Shown piece after piece: positions 6,995 through 15,809 of a stretch of DNA of 64,000 bases (position 1 is the first letter of the stretch; each line of letters starts with the position of its first letter). The position numbers and the translations under genes are program-made. The stretch comes from JADKCL01 sp046329055 (GTDB lineage Bacteria; Bacteroidota; Bacteroidia; J057; JADKCL01), in assembly GCA_046329055.1 (NCBI GenBank), contig JAXLVK010000014.1, forward strand, positions 1-64,000, read 5' to 3'. Under the pieces are notes generated by a model. That model had not been told where the DNA came from, made no database searches, and saw only the letters and a program-made list of their open reading frames with translations.

Positions 6995-8610
6995 GCACCC
7001 CGACACAACATCCGTCCGTGGGTCCTGCCCACCCACATGCTGGCGCGACGCTGGACAAGCAGGCCGCGCAGCCTGGCGACCATGTCCCCGTTTCGCCTGG
7101 GCATCAGCCACCGCCCAGTGCCCCTCCAGGCAAGTCCATCCAGCCCTGGTACGTGCTGGGATATGTGATGAGCGTGATCGCGGTGCTAGGTGTGATTTCC
7201 CTGTTGGTTCCAGACAAGGGAATCCAAATACGCGCCTTTGGCCCGGTGCCAGCGATGACGCTCTACTTCCCGTCTTGGGATGATTTTTTCGCCCCGGACA
7301 CGAACCAGGCGAAGGACCTCGACGATATCCTCGCAGCGCTGAATGCCCCGGTGGATCCCAAGACGACCGCCTCCATGGACACCACCAAGGAGTTTGCCAA
7401 GTCCGCCAATCTCACACAGGCCCCGAACGTGATCCAATATCCGAACGGCGACCCGAGCGTGCTGTTTCCGGCATTTGAGGCATTCGAGAAAGCGGGACAA
7501 GGCAGCAAGCCCATCCGCGTCCTGCACTACGGCGACTCGCAGATTGAAGGTGACAGGATGAGCGGCCTCTTCCGTGCGAGGCTGCAGGAGCGCTTCGGTG
7601 GCGGCGGCCCCGGCTTGGTCGCGGCGAAGCCACTCACGAGCTCCATGAGTGTGGTGATGGATGCCTCCGAAAGCATGATGCGTTTCACGCAGTACGGCGT
7701 CCAAGACCGATCCGTGAAGCACCGCCGCTACGGGGCCATGGCCATTTTCAGCAGATTTGCCCCGATCGTTCCGGACTCCGCCTACACAGAATCCGAGACC
7801 CATACCGGCTGGGTCAGCATCTCGATCCAAGGCGGGGCCTACGGCCCGACCAAGAGCTACGACAAGCTCAAGATGTTCTACGGCCACAACCGCAGCGACG
7901 TGAACGTCAAGGTGTTCCTGGACGACGTGCCCTATGCTGATGAGACCCTCCCTGCCAACAAATCCCTCCGCGTGCGGACTTGGCGGTTTGACAGGACTCC
8001 CCGCAAGATCATGATCATCATGGAGGGTTATGACAGCCCGGACATCTATGGCTTGAGCTTGGAGAAAGATGGGGGCATTGCCCTCGACAACATCTCGATG
8101 CGGGGCAGCTCCGGTACCACATTTGGCAGCCTGGAGACGGGCATCTTCAAGCCCATGCTGGACACGCTGAACCCCAAGCTGCTGCTGATGCAGTACGGCG
8201 GCAACACGGTGCCCTATATCAAGGACAAAAAATCTGCCGACAATTACGGCCGCAACTTCAAATCGCAGATCGAGTACCTCAAGGGCTTGGTGCCGGGTGC
8301 GGCGGTGATCGTGATCGGCCCGGGTGATATGAGCACCAAGGTCGAGGGCGAGATGCAGACCTACCCCAACCTGACCAATGTCCGGGATGCCTTGCGGCAG
8401 GCGGCATTCGATGCGGGGGCGGGATTCTTCGACATCTATGAGGCCATGGGCGGTCACAACTCCATGATCCAATGGGTGGAGGCCAAACCCTCTCTGGCAG
8501 CAGCCGACTATGTCCACTTCTCCCCCAACGGCGCCAAGATCATCGCGGAGGCCTTCATCAAGTCCCTGATGGCAGACTACGAATCCTACCGCCAAGCCAA
8601 GATCAATTGA
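6991..8610 (+). CDS. Membrane-anchored SGNH hydrolase/transferase-like protein
   Basis: A 539-residue protein with a Pro-rich cytoplasmic N-terminus, one transmembrane helix (about residues 53-73) and a large extracytoplasmic SGNH domain. Block I is HYGDSQIEGD with Ser183, block II is RGSSGTTFG, block III is MQYGGNTV with the Gly-x-Asn, and block V is ADYVHFSPNG with Asp506 and His509, so the catalytic set looks complete. It starts with GTG inside the stop of the LysM gene. SGNH proteins next to MBOAT transporters (AlgJ/AlgX, PatB, OatA-type partners) move acetyl groups to or from polysaccharides. That role is inferred from the gene order. Confidence 0.8.
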   Translation: MSTPTQHPSVGPAHPHAGATLDKQAAQPGDHVPVSPGHQPPPSAPPGKSIQPWYVLGYVMSVIAVLGVISLLVPDKGIQIRAFGPVPAMTLYFPSWDDFFAPDTNQAKDLDDILAALNAPVDPKTTASMDTTKEFAKSANLTQAPNVIQYPNGDPSVLFPAFEAFEKAGQGSKPIRVLHYGDSQIEGDRMSGLFRARLQERFGGGGPGLVAAKPLTSSMSVVMDASESMMRFTQYGVQDRSVKHRRYGAMAIFSRFAPIVPDSAYTESETHTGWVSISIQGGAYGPTKSYDKLKMFYGHNRSDVNVKVFLDDVPYADETLPANKSLRVRTWRFDRTPRKIMIIMEGYDSPDIYGLSLEKDGGIALDNISMRGSSGTTFGSLETGIFKPMLDTLNPKLLLMQYGGNTVPYIKDKKSADNYGRNFKSQIEYLKGLVPGAAVIVIGPGDMSTKVEGEMQTYPNLTNVRDALRQAAFDAGAGFFDIYEAMGGHNSMIQWVEAKPSLAAADYVHFSPNGAKIIAEAFIKSLMADYESYRQAKIN

Positions 8611-9887
8611 GGACAAGCGGGACATATCGTGGATGGGCTCGCGGCTTCGTGCTGATGATGGCCTGCATGCTCGTGGTCGTATCGGCCCAAGCGCAGCAGG
8701 ACTATCCCTACGCCCTGAATGTCTATCCCTTCCTGCATCTGGACAAGAATCAATTGACCTTCCCCGGCGACCCAAACGCATTTGAGCCGCTGTTTGCGAA
8801 GATGGACAAGGTCCTGTACGAGGGCAAGGGTCAGGTGCAGGTGGTCCACATCGGGGGGTCGCACTTGCAGGCGGACATGTGGAGCGACCGGATGCGGCAG
8901 CGCTTGCAGCATTTCTTCCCGGGAGTAGAGGCCACGCGGGGGCTGCTCTTCCCCTTCAACATGGCCCATACCAACAATCCCTACAACTACCACACGGAAT
9001 ACACGGGTAATTGGGAGAGCTGCCGCAACGTGCAGTGGAACAAGGCTTGCACCCTGGGCCTCACGGGCATCTCGGCGACCACGCATGACAGCCTTTGCCG
9101 GATCAAGGTCTTCTTCCGCGGGGCGGATTACCCGCAGTACGAGTTCAACCGGGTGCGGGTCTTCATGGACCTGGACAGCAGCAGCTACTCGGTCTCGGTG
9201 GTGAATCCGGGGGTCACCTCGCAGGCTTCCACGGACTCAGCATTGGGCTACACGGCGTTTCAGTTGGGGGCATTTCAGACGAGCCTCGAACTGGAAATCC
9301 GGAAGACTGCGCCCGGGCAGAACCATTTCACTTTCTACGGCATCAGCTTGGAGAGCGAGGATCCGGGATTCGTGTATTCGGCGATCGGGGTGAATGGGGC
9401 TGCGACCAAGAGCTACCTGCGCTGCAACCTCTTCGAGCAGCATTTGCGGGCGGTCAAGCCGGACTTGGTGATCTTCTCCGTCGGGATCAATGACGCGAAC
9501 ACCTCGGAGTTCGACTCGCACATGTTTGAGCGGAACTACGATAGCCTGCTCACGCGGGTGCGGCGGGCGGTGCCTGGCAGCACCATCCTGTTCACCACCA
9601 ACAATGACACCTATTACCTCAAGAAATACCCCAACCGCAATGCTGAAAAGGTCCGAGTGAGCATGCTCAAGATCGCCAAGAAGCACAATGCGGCCGTATG
9701 GGACCTCTTCGAGATCATGGGGGGCTTGGGTTCGATCAAGGAATGGATTGCTGCCGGATTGGCGAATCAGGACAAGATCCACCTGCTCAAGCCGGGCTAC
9801 GAACTCGTGGCGGACATGCTGTTCAATGCCCTGATGCAAGCCTACGACCAACACCTCGCCACGACATTCCAAACAACCCAGAAATAG
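8607..9887 (+). CDS. Exported SGNH-fold protein, second copy
   Basis: A 426-residue protein starting at TTG 8607, which overlaps the TGA of the previous gene. This start gives a good signal peptide (basic residues, then FVLMMACMLVVVSAQAQ); later ATGs at 8655 and 8658 would lose the basic region. SGNH blocks: VVHIGGSHLQADMW, where the block I Asp is Gly but Ser is kept; AIGVNGA for block II; FSVGINDANTSEF for block III; and QDKIHLLKPG with the Asp-x-x-His pair. The short GGSH/GDSH form is shared by several Bacteroidota proteins linked to MBOAT genes. It probably acts in the periplasm with the neighbouring SGNH and MBOAT proteins. It ends 12 bp before the MBOAT gene. Confidence 0.75.
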   Translation: MRTSGTYRGWARGFVLMMACMLVVVSAQAQQDYPYALNVYPFLHLDKNQLTFPGDPNAFEPLFAKMDKVLYEGKGQVQVVHIGGSHLQADMWSDRMRQRLQHFFPGVEATRGLLFPFNMAHTNNPYNYHTEYTGNWESCRNVQWNKACTLGLTGISATTHDSLCRIKVFFRGADYPQYEFNRVRVFMDLDSSSYSVSVVNPGVTSQASTDSALGYTAFQLGAFQTSLELEIRKTAPGQNHFTFYGISLESEDPGFVYSAIGVNGAATKSYLRCNLFEQHLRAVKPDLVIFSVGINDANTSEFDSHMFERNYDSLLTRVRRAVPGSTILFTTNNDTYYLKKYPNRNAEKVRVSMLKIAKKHNAAVWDLFEIMGGLGSIKEWIAAGLANQDKIHLLKPGYELVADMLFNALMQAYDQHLATTFQTTQK

Positions 9888-9899
9888 AGACCACGACCC

Positions 9900-11582
9900 T
9901 TGGAACTCCTTCGATCCATATTCCTCGACTATCAGACGCCCCTGCTGTTCACGCAGTTCTTCTTTTGGGGCTTCTACGCGGTGGTCTTGGGAATCTTCAC
10001 CCTCATCCATCCCCATCGCCTGGCGCGGAACACTTTCCTCTTCATCGCCAGCATCTTCTTCTACTACAAGACGGGGAGCTTCTTCTTCGTGCTGCTGCTC
10101 AGCTCCACGCTCTTCGACTATTGCATGGGTTTCCTCATCTTCAATGCGAAGAAGAAACCCGTCAAGATCATGTGGTTGGTGACGGCGATCGTTTACAACC
10201 TGCTGGTATTGAGCTATTTCAAATACAGCTATTTCTTCACGGAATCCTTCAACGACCTCTTCGGCACCCATATCGAGTACCACAACTACTTCAATGAGTG
10301 GATGAACGGCATGGCGGATTGGATGGGGATCAAGCTGGGCAAGACCTTCCCCATCGACAACCTGATCCCGCCTGTGGGGGTGAGTTTCTTCACCTTCCAG
10401 ACCATCAGCTATGCCATCGACGTCTATCGCGGCGACATCAAACCGGTGCGGAACATTCTGGATTTCGGATTTTTTGTGAGCTACTTCCCGCAGTTGGTCG
10501 CAGGGCCCATCGTGCGAGCGTCCGAGTTCATCCCGCAGATTTACCAGCCATACAGGGTGACGCAACGGGAGTTCGGGATCGCGATCATCTGGGTGCTGAA
10601 GGGCTTGATCAAGAAACTGGTGCTCGCGGACTTCATCGCCGTGAACTTCGTGGACCGCATCTTCGCGAACCCCGAGCTCTACACGGGTTTTGAAAACCTG
10701 ATGGGGGTCTATGGTTACAGTATCCAAGTCTATGCGGACTTCTCGGGCTATACGGACATCGCGATTGGCATTTCGCTGCTGATGGGCTTCCGCCTCCCCG
10801 TTAACTTCAACTCTCCCTACAAGGCTCGAAGTGTCGCGGAATTCTGGCGGAGGTGGCATATCTCGCTCTCTACTTGGTTGCGGGATTACCTCTACAAGCC
10901 GCTCGGCGGCAACAAGGGCAGCAGCTTCATGACCTGGGCCTTTTACTTCTCGTTGCCGCTGATCGCCTTGGGCATCTTTGGCCTGGCCTACCTGCCGTAC
11001 ATCATCTTCGGGAGCGTTGCATTGCTGGTCATCTTCCTGTTCTTGGATTACCGCTTCCCTGAAACCCGGGCCGAGATGGCTGTGAGTGCAAACCTGCTCA
11101 TCACCATGCTGCTGGGTGGATTCTGGCATGGCGCGAGCTGGATGTTCATCATCTGGGCCGCGCTGAACGGGTCGGCATTGGTGATCTACAAATACTGGAA
11201 GCGCATCAGCCCCTACGAGGGTCGCAAGGAATGGTATTGGGTGGTGTTCACAGTGTTTTTCACCTTCAGCTTCATCTCCTTCACCCGGATCTGGTTCCGC
11301 AGCCCCGACTTGGAGACCGCCAATGCCCTCATCCACAACATCTTCACCAACTTCGGCTTCGAGCATATCCCCGCCGTGGTGGACAATTACTTCAAGGTCT
11401 TCTATGTGATGCACCTGGGCTTGGTGGTCCACTGGTTGCCGGATTGGATGAAGGACCGGGCTTACAATGCCTTCATCCGCCTGCACCTCGGCTTCAAGGT
11501 CGCCATCACCGTCTCCGTGGTCTTCCTGGTCTATCAAGCGATCTCGAGCGAGCTGCAGCCCTTCATCTACTTCCAGTTCTAG
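9900..11582 (+). CDS. MBOAT-family membrane O-acyltransferase (AlgI/PatA-like)
   Basis: A 560-residue polytopic protein with about 11 hydrophobic segments. It carries the MBOAT signatures QLVAGPIVR, YADFSGYTDIAIG, RRWHISLSTWLRDYLY and LGGFWHGASW, with the invariant catalytic His410. AlgI, PatA and DltB relatives pass acyl groups across the membrane to periplasmic partners that modify alginate, peptidoglycan or teichoic acid. The start is TTG 9900 (MELLRSIFLDY), typical of the family, because the first ATG lies deep inside. It is the last gene of the coupled cassette with two SGNH proteins and a LysM protein. No polymer synthase (Alg8/Alg44-like) is present, which favours an already existing polymer such as peptidoglycan as acceptor. 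That is inference. Confidence 0.9.
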   Translation: MELLRSIFLDYQTPLLFTQFFFWGFYAVVLGIFTLIHPHRLARNTFLFIASIFFYYKTGSFFFVLLLSSTLFDYCMGFLIFNAKKKPVKIMWLVTAIVYNLLVLSYFKYSYFFTESFNDLFGTHIEYHNYFNEWMNGMADWMGIKLGKTFPIDNLIPPVGVSFFTFQTISYAIDVYRGDIKPVRNILDFGFFVSYFPQLVAGPIVRASEFIPQIYQPYRVTQREFGIAIIWVLKGLIKKLVLADFIAVNFVDRIFANPELYTGFENLMGVYGYSIQVYADFSGYTDIAIGISLLMGFRLPVNFNSPYKARSVAEFWRRWHISLSTWLRDYLYKPLGGNKGSSFMTWAFYFSLPLIALGIFGLAYLPYIIFGSVALLVIFLFLDYRFPETRAEMAVSANLLITMLLGGFWHGASWMFIIWAALNGSALVIYKYWKRISPYEGRKEWYWVVFTVFFTFSFISFTRIWFRSPDLETANALIHNIFTNFGFEHIPAVVDNYFKVFYVMHLGLVVHWLPDWMKDRAYNAFIRLHLGFKVAITVSVVFLVYQAISSELQPFIYFQF

Positions 11583-11654
11583 GTTCCACTACCCCCAAAA
11601 ACAACATGGCGGCAACTCGAAAGCCACCGCCACGCTGGGTTTGCGACCCTACTG

Positions 11655-12452
11655 TCAATGCAGGGTGTAACTCTTGAGGGTGCGCGACCAGGTGAGCTGC
11701 CCGGTGTGTGCATGGAAGTCTGTGTCCAAGAATGCAGCATCTGCAAAGTTGACCACTCTTACCAATCCCACTCCCGGAGCCCAGTAGGCATTGCCGATGG
11801 CCTGGCACCCGAAGACGCCTGCAGGCGAGGTGACTGGGACGATGGTGGCATCCACGTGTACAGGGAATATGGGCAAGGAGTACTGCACTCCAATCTGGGA
11901 CGTGGGCCCAAGGCCGGGGATGCATTGCGGCAGGTCCTGGAAGATGGGATATAGGCTGATGGCACTGGTGTCGTTGCTGGGCTCTACGAGGCCGGGATAC
12001 ATCGCCTCATTTTCAGTGTACAGCACGGGGACATTCGCTTCAAAGCCATTCCGAACCTCGTTGCATTGGTCATTGTTCAGCCCGAGCAACTGGTAGAAAG
12101 GCTGCGGGCCAAATACCTTGGCGGAATCCACGATGTAGGTGAACACCTTGTCGGGCACGTCAGAAGTCACGACTTCCCAAGCTTCGTAGCGCTGAATTTC
12201 GTGGTCACCCTGCCCAGTGTGGGTTTCGAGTGTGCGCTTTCTGCGGGTGACGCGGTAGCTGACCTCCCTCACGAGGGTATCGGAGCTAGGGAGGCTGGTA
12301 GTAGTGAAGAAGCTGTCCACGAAGACCCATTCGTTGCCGACGGCGAGTGGTAGCAGGGAGTGCGTCTGCGGAGCGACGTCCTCAACCTTTTTGCAGCCCA
12401 TGGCCATCCCGGCCAAGACTGCGATGACGGTGGCGATGCGGCGGGCTTTCAT
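11655..12452 (-). CDS. Lipoprotein of unknown function
   Basis: A 265-residue protein starting at MKARRIATVIAVLAG with lipobox GMAMGC, so probably a surface or periplasmic lipoprotein. The mature part is rich in beta-forming and aromatic residues (NEWVFVDSFF, VTRRKRTLE, GNAYWAPGVGLVRVV). The last of these is a pattern seen in many Bacteroidota lipoproteins of about 250 residues whose C-terminus reads YWAPGVGLV. I do not recognise a named domain. Its ATG overlaps the stop of the upstream outer-membrane-type gene by 4 bp (ATGA), so the two are translationally coupled. A longer frame up to 12599 has no good signal and is rejected. Confidence 0.7.
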   Translation of the reverse strand: MKARRIATVIAVLAGMAMGCKKVEDVAPQTHSLLPLAVGNEWVFVDSFFTTTSLPSSDTLVREVSYRVTRRKRTLETHTGQGDHEIQRYEAWEVVTSDVPDKVFTYIVDSAKVFGPQPFYQLLGLNNDQCNEVRNGFEANVPVLYTENEAMYPGLVEPSNDTSAISLYPIFQDLPQCIPGLGPTSQIGVQYSLPIFPVHVDATIVPVTSPAGVFGCQAIGNAYWAPGVGLVRVVNFADAAFLDTDFHAHTGQLTWSRTLKSYTLH

Positions 12453-13033
12453 AGGGATTCGAATTGTTTGAAGAGCCTGAAATGAACTGCAAGAGATCCT
12501 GCGGGATTGAGGTAGCGGTAGGGATTGGCAGACAGATAAGTGTCCTCCGGCCCTACTTCGTGGATGTACTGTGCGCCCATCATGAATTGCACTGCCCACC
12601 GTTGCTTGGCGTAGATGGACAGACCTATGGTGAGCCCTGCACGGAACTCGTCGGAAAGCAGGCTACGACCGATCAGGGTCAGGTAGTAATTGCCGTTTTC
12701 GCGGGAAGCGAATGCCGAGGCGTCCAAGGTGAACTGCACGGGCCGCTTCCACTTGATGAGGGGCGAGTGGTGGGTGACAATCAAGCCCGGATTGAACACA
12801 TACGGCAGCAGGTCCAGGGACCACCTGCGGTAGTGGACAGCCAAGGAGGGATAGAGGTGCATGGCATTCGCAGAGCCAGCCGCGATCCCTGCACCGACGT
12901 TCCATTTGCGAAAGCGAAGCTTGGGGGTTTCCGACGTAGTCGTGGCTGATGCATCTGAGGTAGCGTCGGTCTGTGCCTGTGAAGGCAGGGAGAGCAGCAA
13001 GAAAAGCCCTGCCAGCAAGACCAGTATCCTCAT
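12449..13033 (-). CDS. Small outer-membrane beta-barrel-like protein
   Basis: A 194-residue protein with a signal peptide (MRILVLLAGLFLLLSLPSQAQ), a Thr/Ser-rich stretch, then alternating hydrophobic/polar strands (WNVGAGIAAG, LYPSLAVHYRRWSLDLLPYVF, AGLTIGLSIYAKQRWAVQFMMGAQYI) ending in AVHFRLFKQFESL. This suggests an 8-stranded outer-membrane barrel of unknown role. A frame to 13078 exists, but the start at 13033 gives the signal peptide. It is the first gene of a pair with the downstream lipoprotein, so the two probably act together at the outer membrane. Confidence 0.65.
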   Translation of the reverse strand: MRILVLLAGLFLLLSLPSQAQTDATSDASATTTSETPKLRFRKWNVGAGIAAGSANAMHLYPSLAVHYRRWSLDLLPYVFNPGLIVTHHSPLIKWKRPVQFTLDASAFASRENGNYYLTLIGRSLLSDEFRAGLTIGLSIYAKQRWAVQFMMGAQYIHEVGPEDTYLSANPYRYLNPAGSLAVHFRLFKQFESL

Positions 13034-13211
13034 GCGGTGATGTACAGCCGGGGGCCGGATGATTTTCAACCGATTCATAAGAGCAGAATTTTAAGTGAGG
13101 TAGAGGTCTCTCTCGATGCTCCAAATATGTCGTCCCGATTTTGGGAAAAAGGTGTCAAAATCGGTGGATATCGGTGCAGTCTCTGGTGCACCATGCATCA
13201 GGCCAACGGGG

Positions 13212-13796
13212 CTACAGCTCGAACTTCACATTCCTGTAAATTCCCCTCATGGGCACCTTGATGGCGATGGAATGCAGGGCCACAGTATCCTCAAGGCTTT
13301 GGTAGCTCGTGAAATACCATTCGTCCCCGGGCGAGCGGGTATAGACATCCACCTGCGGATGGCTCTGCTCGATGATGACGTACTCCTTGAGGCTGGGTAT
13401 CGTCCAATATTTCAGTAGTTTGCCGCCGCGATCCCACTTCATGTTGCCGGGGGAGAGCACCTCGACGATGAGGGTCGGATTGGTGGCAATGTCCTTGCGG
13501 TCTGGCGTGGTTTCAATCTCTCCGCAAATCACAGAGGCATCTGGGAAAACGATCGAACCGTCTGACTCAATCTGAAAGCAGAGATCACCGTTGAAGGCGA
13601 TGCATTCTGTGCCTTCCAATGCGCCCCGGATTTCACTGCCGATATTGAGTCCAATCAGGCTATGGCTGGGAGAACCGCCCGCCATGTCGTAAATCTCACC
13701 GTTGAGGTATTCGGCCTTCCCCTGAATGGAGTCCAGATAGTCCAGGAACACCGACCTGCTCACCTTCTGCCGTTCATCTCGCGCCCATGGAATCAA
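13212..13796 (-). CDS. Uma2-family (DUF820) PD-(D/E)XK nuclease-like protein
   Basis: A 194-residue Uma2-family protein, a restriction-endonuclease-like fold common in cyanobacteria and Bacteroidota and often linked to mobile or repetitive DNA. The segments YLNGEIYDMAGGS, HSLIGLNIG, VFPDASVIC and LIVEVLSPG with the downstream KLLKYWTIPSLKEYVIIEQ match the family. PDAS supplies the active-site Asp and IVEV the Glu. The Lys/Gln position of the classical ExK is not obvious, as in many members. It stands alone and convergent to nothing relevant; the biological role of Uma2 proteins is not established. Confidence 0.85.
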   Translation of the reverse strand: MIPWARDERQKVSRSVFLDYLDSIQGKAEYLNGEIYDMAGGSPSHSLIGLNIGSEIRGALEGTECIAFNGDLCFQIESDGSIVFPDASVICGEIETTPDRKDIATNPTLIVEVLSPGNMKWDRGGKLLKYWTIPSLKEYVIIEQSHPQVDVYTRSPGDEWYFTSYQSLEDTVALHSIAIKVPMRGIYRNVKFEL

Positions 13797-13877
13797 AGAT
13801 AGAAATCAGGCCATGGGAGTCAATAGCCTCTCCATCAACTGACTCGCCAAAGACTTGGTTTGCTAGGATTTACGGCC

Positions 13878-14822
13878 TCAGCCGCGCACCTCATTCACCG
13901 CCTTCACCACATCCTTCACACCCAGACCGTACTTCTCGAGCAGCTGCTCGGGTTCGCCACTCTCGCCGAAAGTATCGTTCACGGCGACGTAGCGCTGCGG
14001 GGCAGGATGCTTCTCGGCCAAAACTTGCGCGACGGCATCGCCCAGGCCGCCATGGCGGTTGTGCTCCTCGGCGGTGACGACCCGACCGGTCTTCCGGACG
14101 GATTTCAGGATCGCCTCCTCGTCGAGGGGCTTGATGGTGTGCATGTTGATGACCTCGACGGAGACGCCTTGCTCCTTCAGCTCGGCAGCGGCTTGCAGCG
14201 CGATCCAGACCATGTGCCCACAAGCGATCACAGTCACGTCGGTGCCTTCCACCAGCACTTGCGCCTTGCCGATCTCAAATGTCGGATCCTCTGCGGGCGT
14301 GAAGATGTCCCATTTCGGGCGACCAAAACGCAGATAAACCGGCCCCTTCAAGGCGGCGACAGCCAAGGTCGCGAGGCGCGTCTGATTGTAATCGCAGGGG
14401 ACGACCACGGTCATGCCGGGTAGCATCCGCATCATGCCCACGTCCTCCAGGCTTTGGTGGGTCGCCCCGTCCTCTCCCAGCGTCAGGCCCGCATGGCTTG
14501 CGCAGACCTTCACATTCTTCTTGCTGTAGCAGACGCTCTGACGAATCTGGTCAAACACCCGCGCCGTGCTGAAATTGGCGAAGGTGCCCGTGAAGGGAAT
14601 CTTCCCGCCAATGGTCAAGCCTGCGGCCATCCCGATCATGTTGGCCTCGGAAATGCCGCATTGGAAGAAGCGATCCGGGAACTCTGCCTCGAAGGCGTCC
14701 ATCTTCAATGAACCCGTGAGGTCCGCGCAGAGCGCCACCACATCCGGGTTCGAGCGACCCAGCTCCAAGAGGCCCTGACCGAAGCCAGAACGGGTGTCTT
14801 TTTTGCCAGTAGAAACCAACAT
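13878..14822 (-). CDS. Transketolase, C-terminal subunit
   Basis: A 314-residue protein with the transketolase pyrimidine-binding and C-terminal domains. KKDTRSGFGQGLLEL, DLTGSLKMDAF, FFQCGISEANMIGMAAGL and the ASHAGLTLGEDGATHQSLEDV segment fit. Together with the adjacent N-terminal subunit it makes a thiamine-diphosphate enzyme of the non-oxidative pentose phosphate pathway (split transketolase, as in many archaea and Bacteroidota). The start is ATG 14822 (MLVSTGKK). A longer frame to 14879 runs through a heptamer repeat and is rejected. It lies 53 bp downstream of the N-terminal gene. Confidence 0.9.
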   Translation of the reverse strand: MLVSTGKKDTRSGFGQGLLELGRSNPDVVALCADLTGSLKMDAFEAEFPDRFFQCGISEANMIGMAAGLTIGGKIPFTGTFANFSTARVFDQIRQSVCYSKKNVKVCASHAGLTLGEDGATHQSLEDVGMMRMLPGMTVVVPCDYNQTRLATLAVAALKGPVYLRFGRPKWDIFTPAEDPTFEIGKAQVLVEGTDVTVIACGHMVWIALQAAAELKEQGVSVEVINMHTIKPLDEEAILKSVRKTGRVVTAEEHNRHGGLGDAVAQVLAEKHPAPQRYVAVNDTFGESGEPEQLLEKYGLGVKDVVKAVNEVRG

Positions 14823-14825
14823 TTT

Positions 14826-14853
14826 GAGTTGACAGTTGAAAGTTGAGAGTTGA
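14826..14853. repeat. Four-unit AGTTGA heptamer repeat
   Basis: Four tandem 7-bp units (GAGTTGA, CAGTTGA, AAGTTGA, GAGTTGA) between the two transketolase genes. In the minus-strand reading they would encode a QLSTFNCQL-like peptide, a low-complexity string that turns up between genes in many Bacteroidota. Confidence 0.7.
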
Positions 14854-14875
14854 CAAAGACCAGTGGGAAGGCGCG

Positions 14876-15730
14876 TCAATAATCCAAGAACCGGGTGACG
14901 GGCAGCTGCGCCATGGCGCGCTCAAACTGCGCGTCGTTGGGGGCCTTGCCATGCCATTCGTGGGTGCCCTGCATGAAGTCCACGCCGCGGCCCATGTCCG
15001 TGGTCATGAGGATGCAGATGGGACGGCCACGGTAGGTCGCCCGACGGGCGTCCTCCAGCACGTTGAGCAGGCTCACGTAGTCGTGCCCGGACATGTCCAG
15101 CACCAGCCAGCCAAAGGCCTCGAACTTGCGGCGCATGTCCCCGAGGGCCATGACCTTGTTCACCGGGCCGTCGATCTGCTGACCGTTCCAGTCGATGGTG
15201 CAGATGAGGTTGTCCACCTTCTTGGCAGCAGCATAGATCACCGCCTCCCAGATTTGGCCCTCTTGCAGCTCGCCGTCCCCGTGCAGGGTATAGACGATGT
15301 TCTTGTCGCCGTTCAGCTTCTTGGAGAGCGCCGCGCCGATGGCCACGGACATGCCCTGCCCGAGCGAACCCGATGCGATGCGCACGCCCGGCAAGCCTTC
15401 CTTGGTCGCAGGGTGACCCTGCAGGCGGGAATTGATCTTGCGGAAAGTGGCGAGCTCATCGACGGAGAAATAGCCGCTCCGCGCCAGAACGCTGTAGAAG
15501 ACCGGAGAGATATGGCCATTGGACAGGAAGAAAAGATCCTGATCGCGGCCGTCCATGCTCCAGTTTTGGGGATCGTGGCGGAGGTGGTGGAAATACATCG
15601 CGATGAAAAACTCGGTGCATCCCAGCGACCCGCCCGGGTGTCCCGATTGCACGGCATGTACCATGCGCAGGATGTCGCGCCGCACTTGATCGGCCATTTC
15701 CTGCATCTCGGGGATAGTGTTCAACCTCAT
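14876..15730 (-). CDS. Transketolase, N-terminal (TPP-binding) subunit
   Basis: A 284-residue protein equal to the thiamine-diphosphate domain of transketolase. HPGGSLGCTEFFIAMYF near residue 32, the HPATKEGLPG segment, GSLGQGMSVAIGAALSKK and the TPP motif GDGELQEGQIWEA through to TIDWN are all present. It pairs with the downstream C-terminal subunit. Splitting at this point is normal for this branch of the family and is not damage. A -7-like TAATTTCG on the minus strand at 15749-15756 lies 18 bp before the ATG and may be the promoter. Confidence 0.92.
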   Translation of the reverse strand: MRLNTIPEMQEMADQVRRDILRMVHAVQSGHPGGSLGCTEFFIAMYFHHLRHDPQNWSMDGRDQDLFFLSNGHISPVFYSVLARSGYFSVDELATFRKINSRLQGHPATKEGLPGVRIASGSLGQGMSVAIGAALSKKLNGDKNIVYTLHGDGELQEGQIWEAVIYAAAKKVDNLICTIDWNGQQIDGPVNKVMALGDMRRKFEAFGWLVLDMSGHDYVSLLNVLEDARRATYRGRPICILMTTDMGRGVDFMQGTHEWHGKAPNDAQFERAMAQLPVTRFLDY

Positions 15731-15809
15731 TGTTTTGAAGAATGGCGCGAAATTACGAAGCCATCCGTTGCTTTAATTCACAATCTTGTTCACAGAAAAA
15801 TGCCCCGTC

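Noticed and set aside
13797..13877. Short gap between the transketolase and Uma2 genes checked for a tRNA or small RNA.
   Set aside because: No cloverleaf, terminator or promoter is seen.
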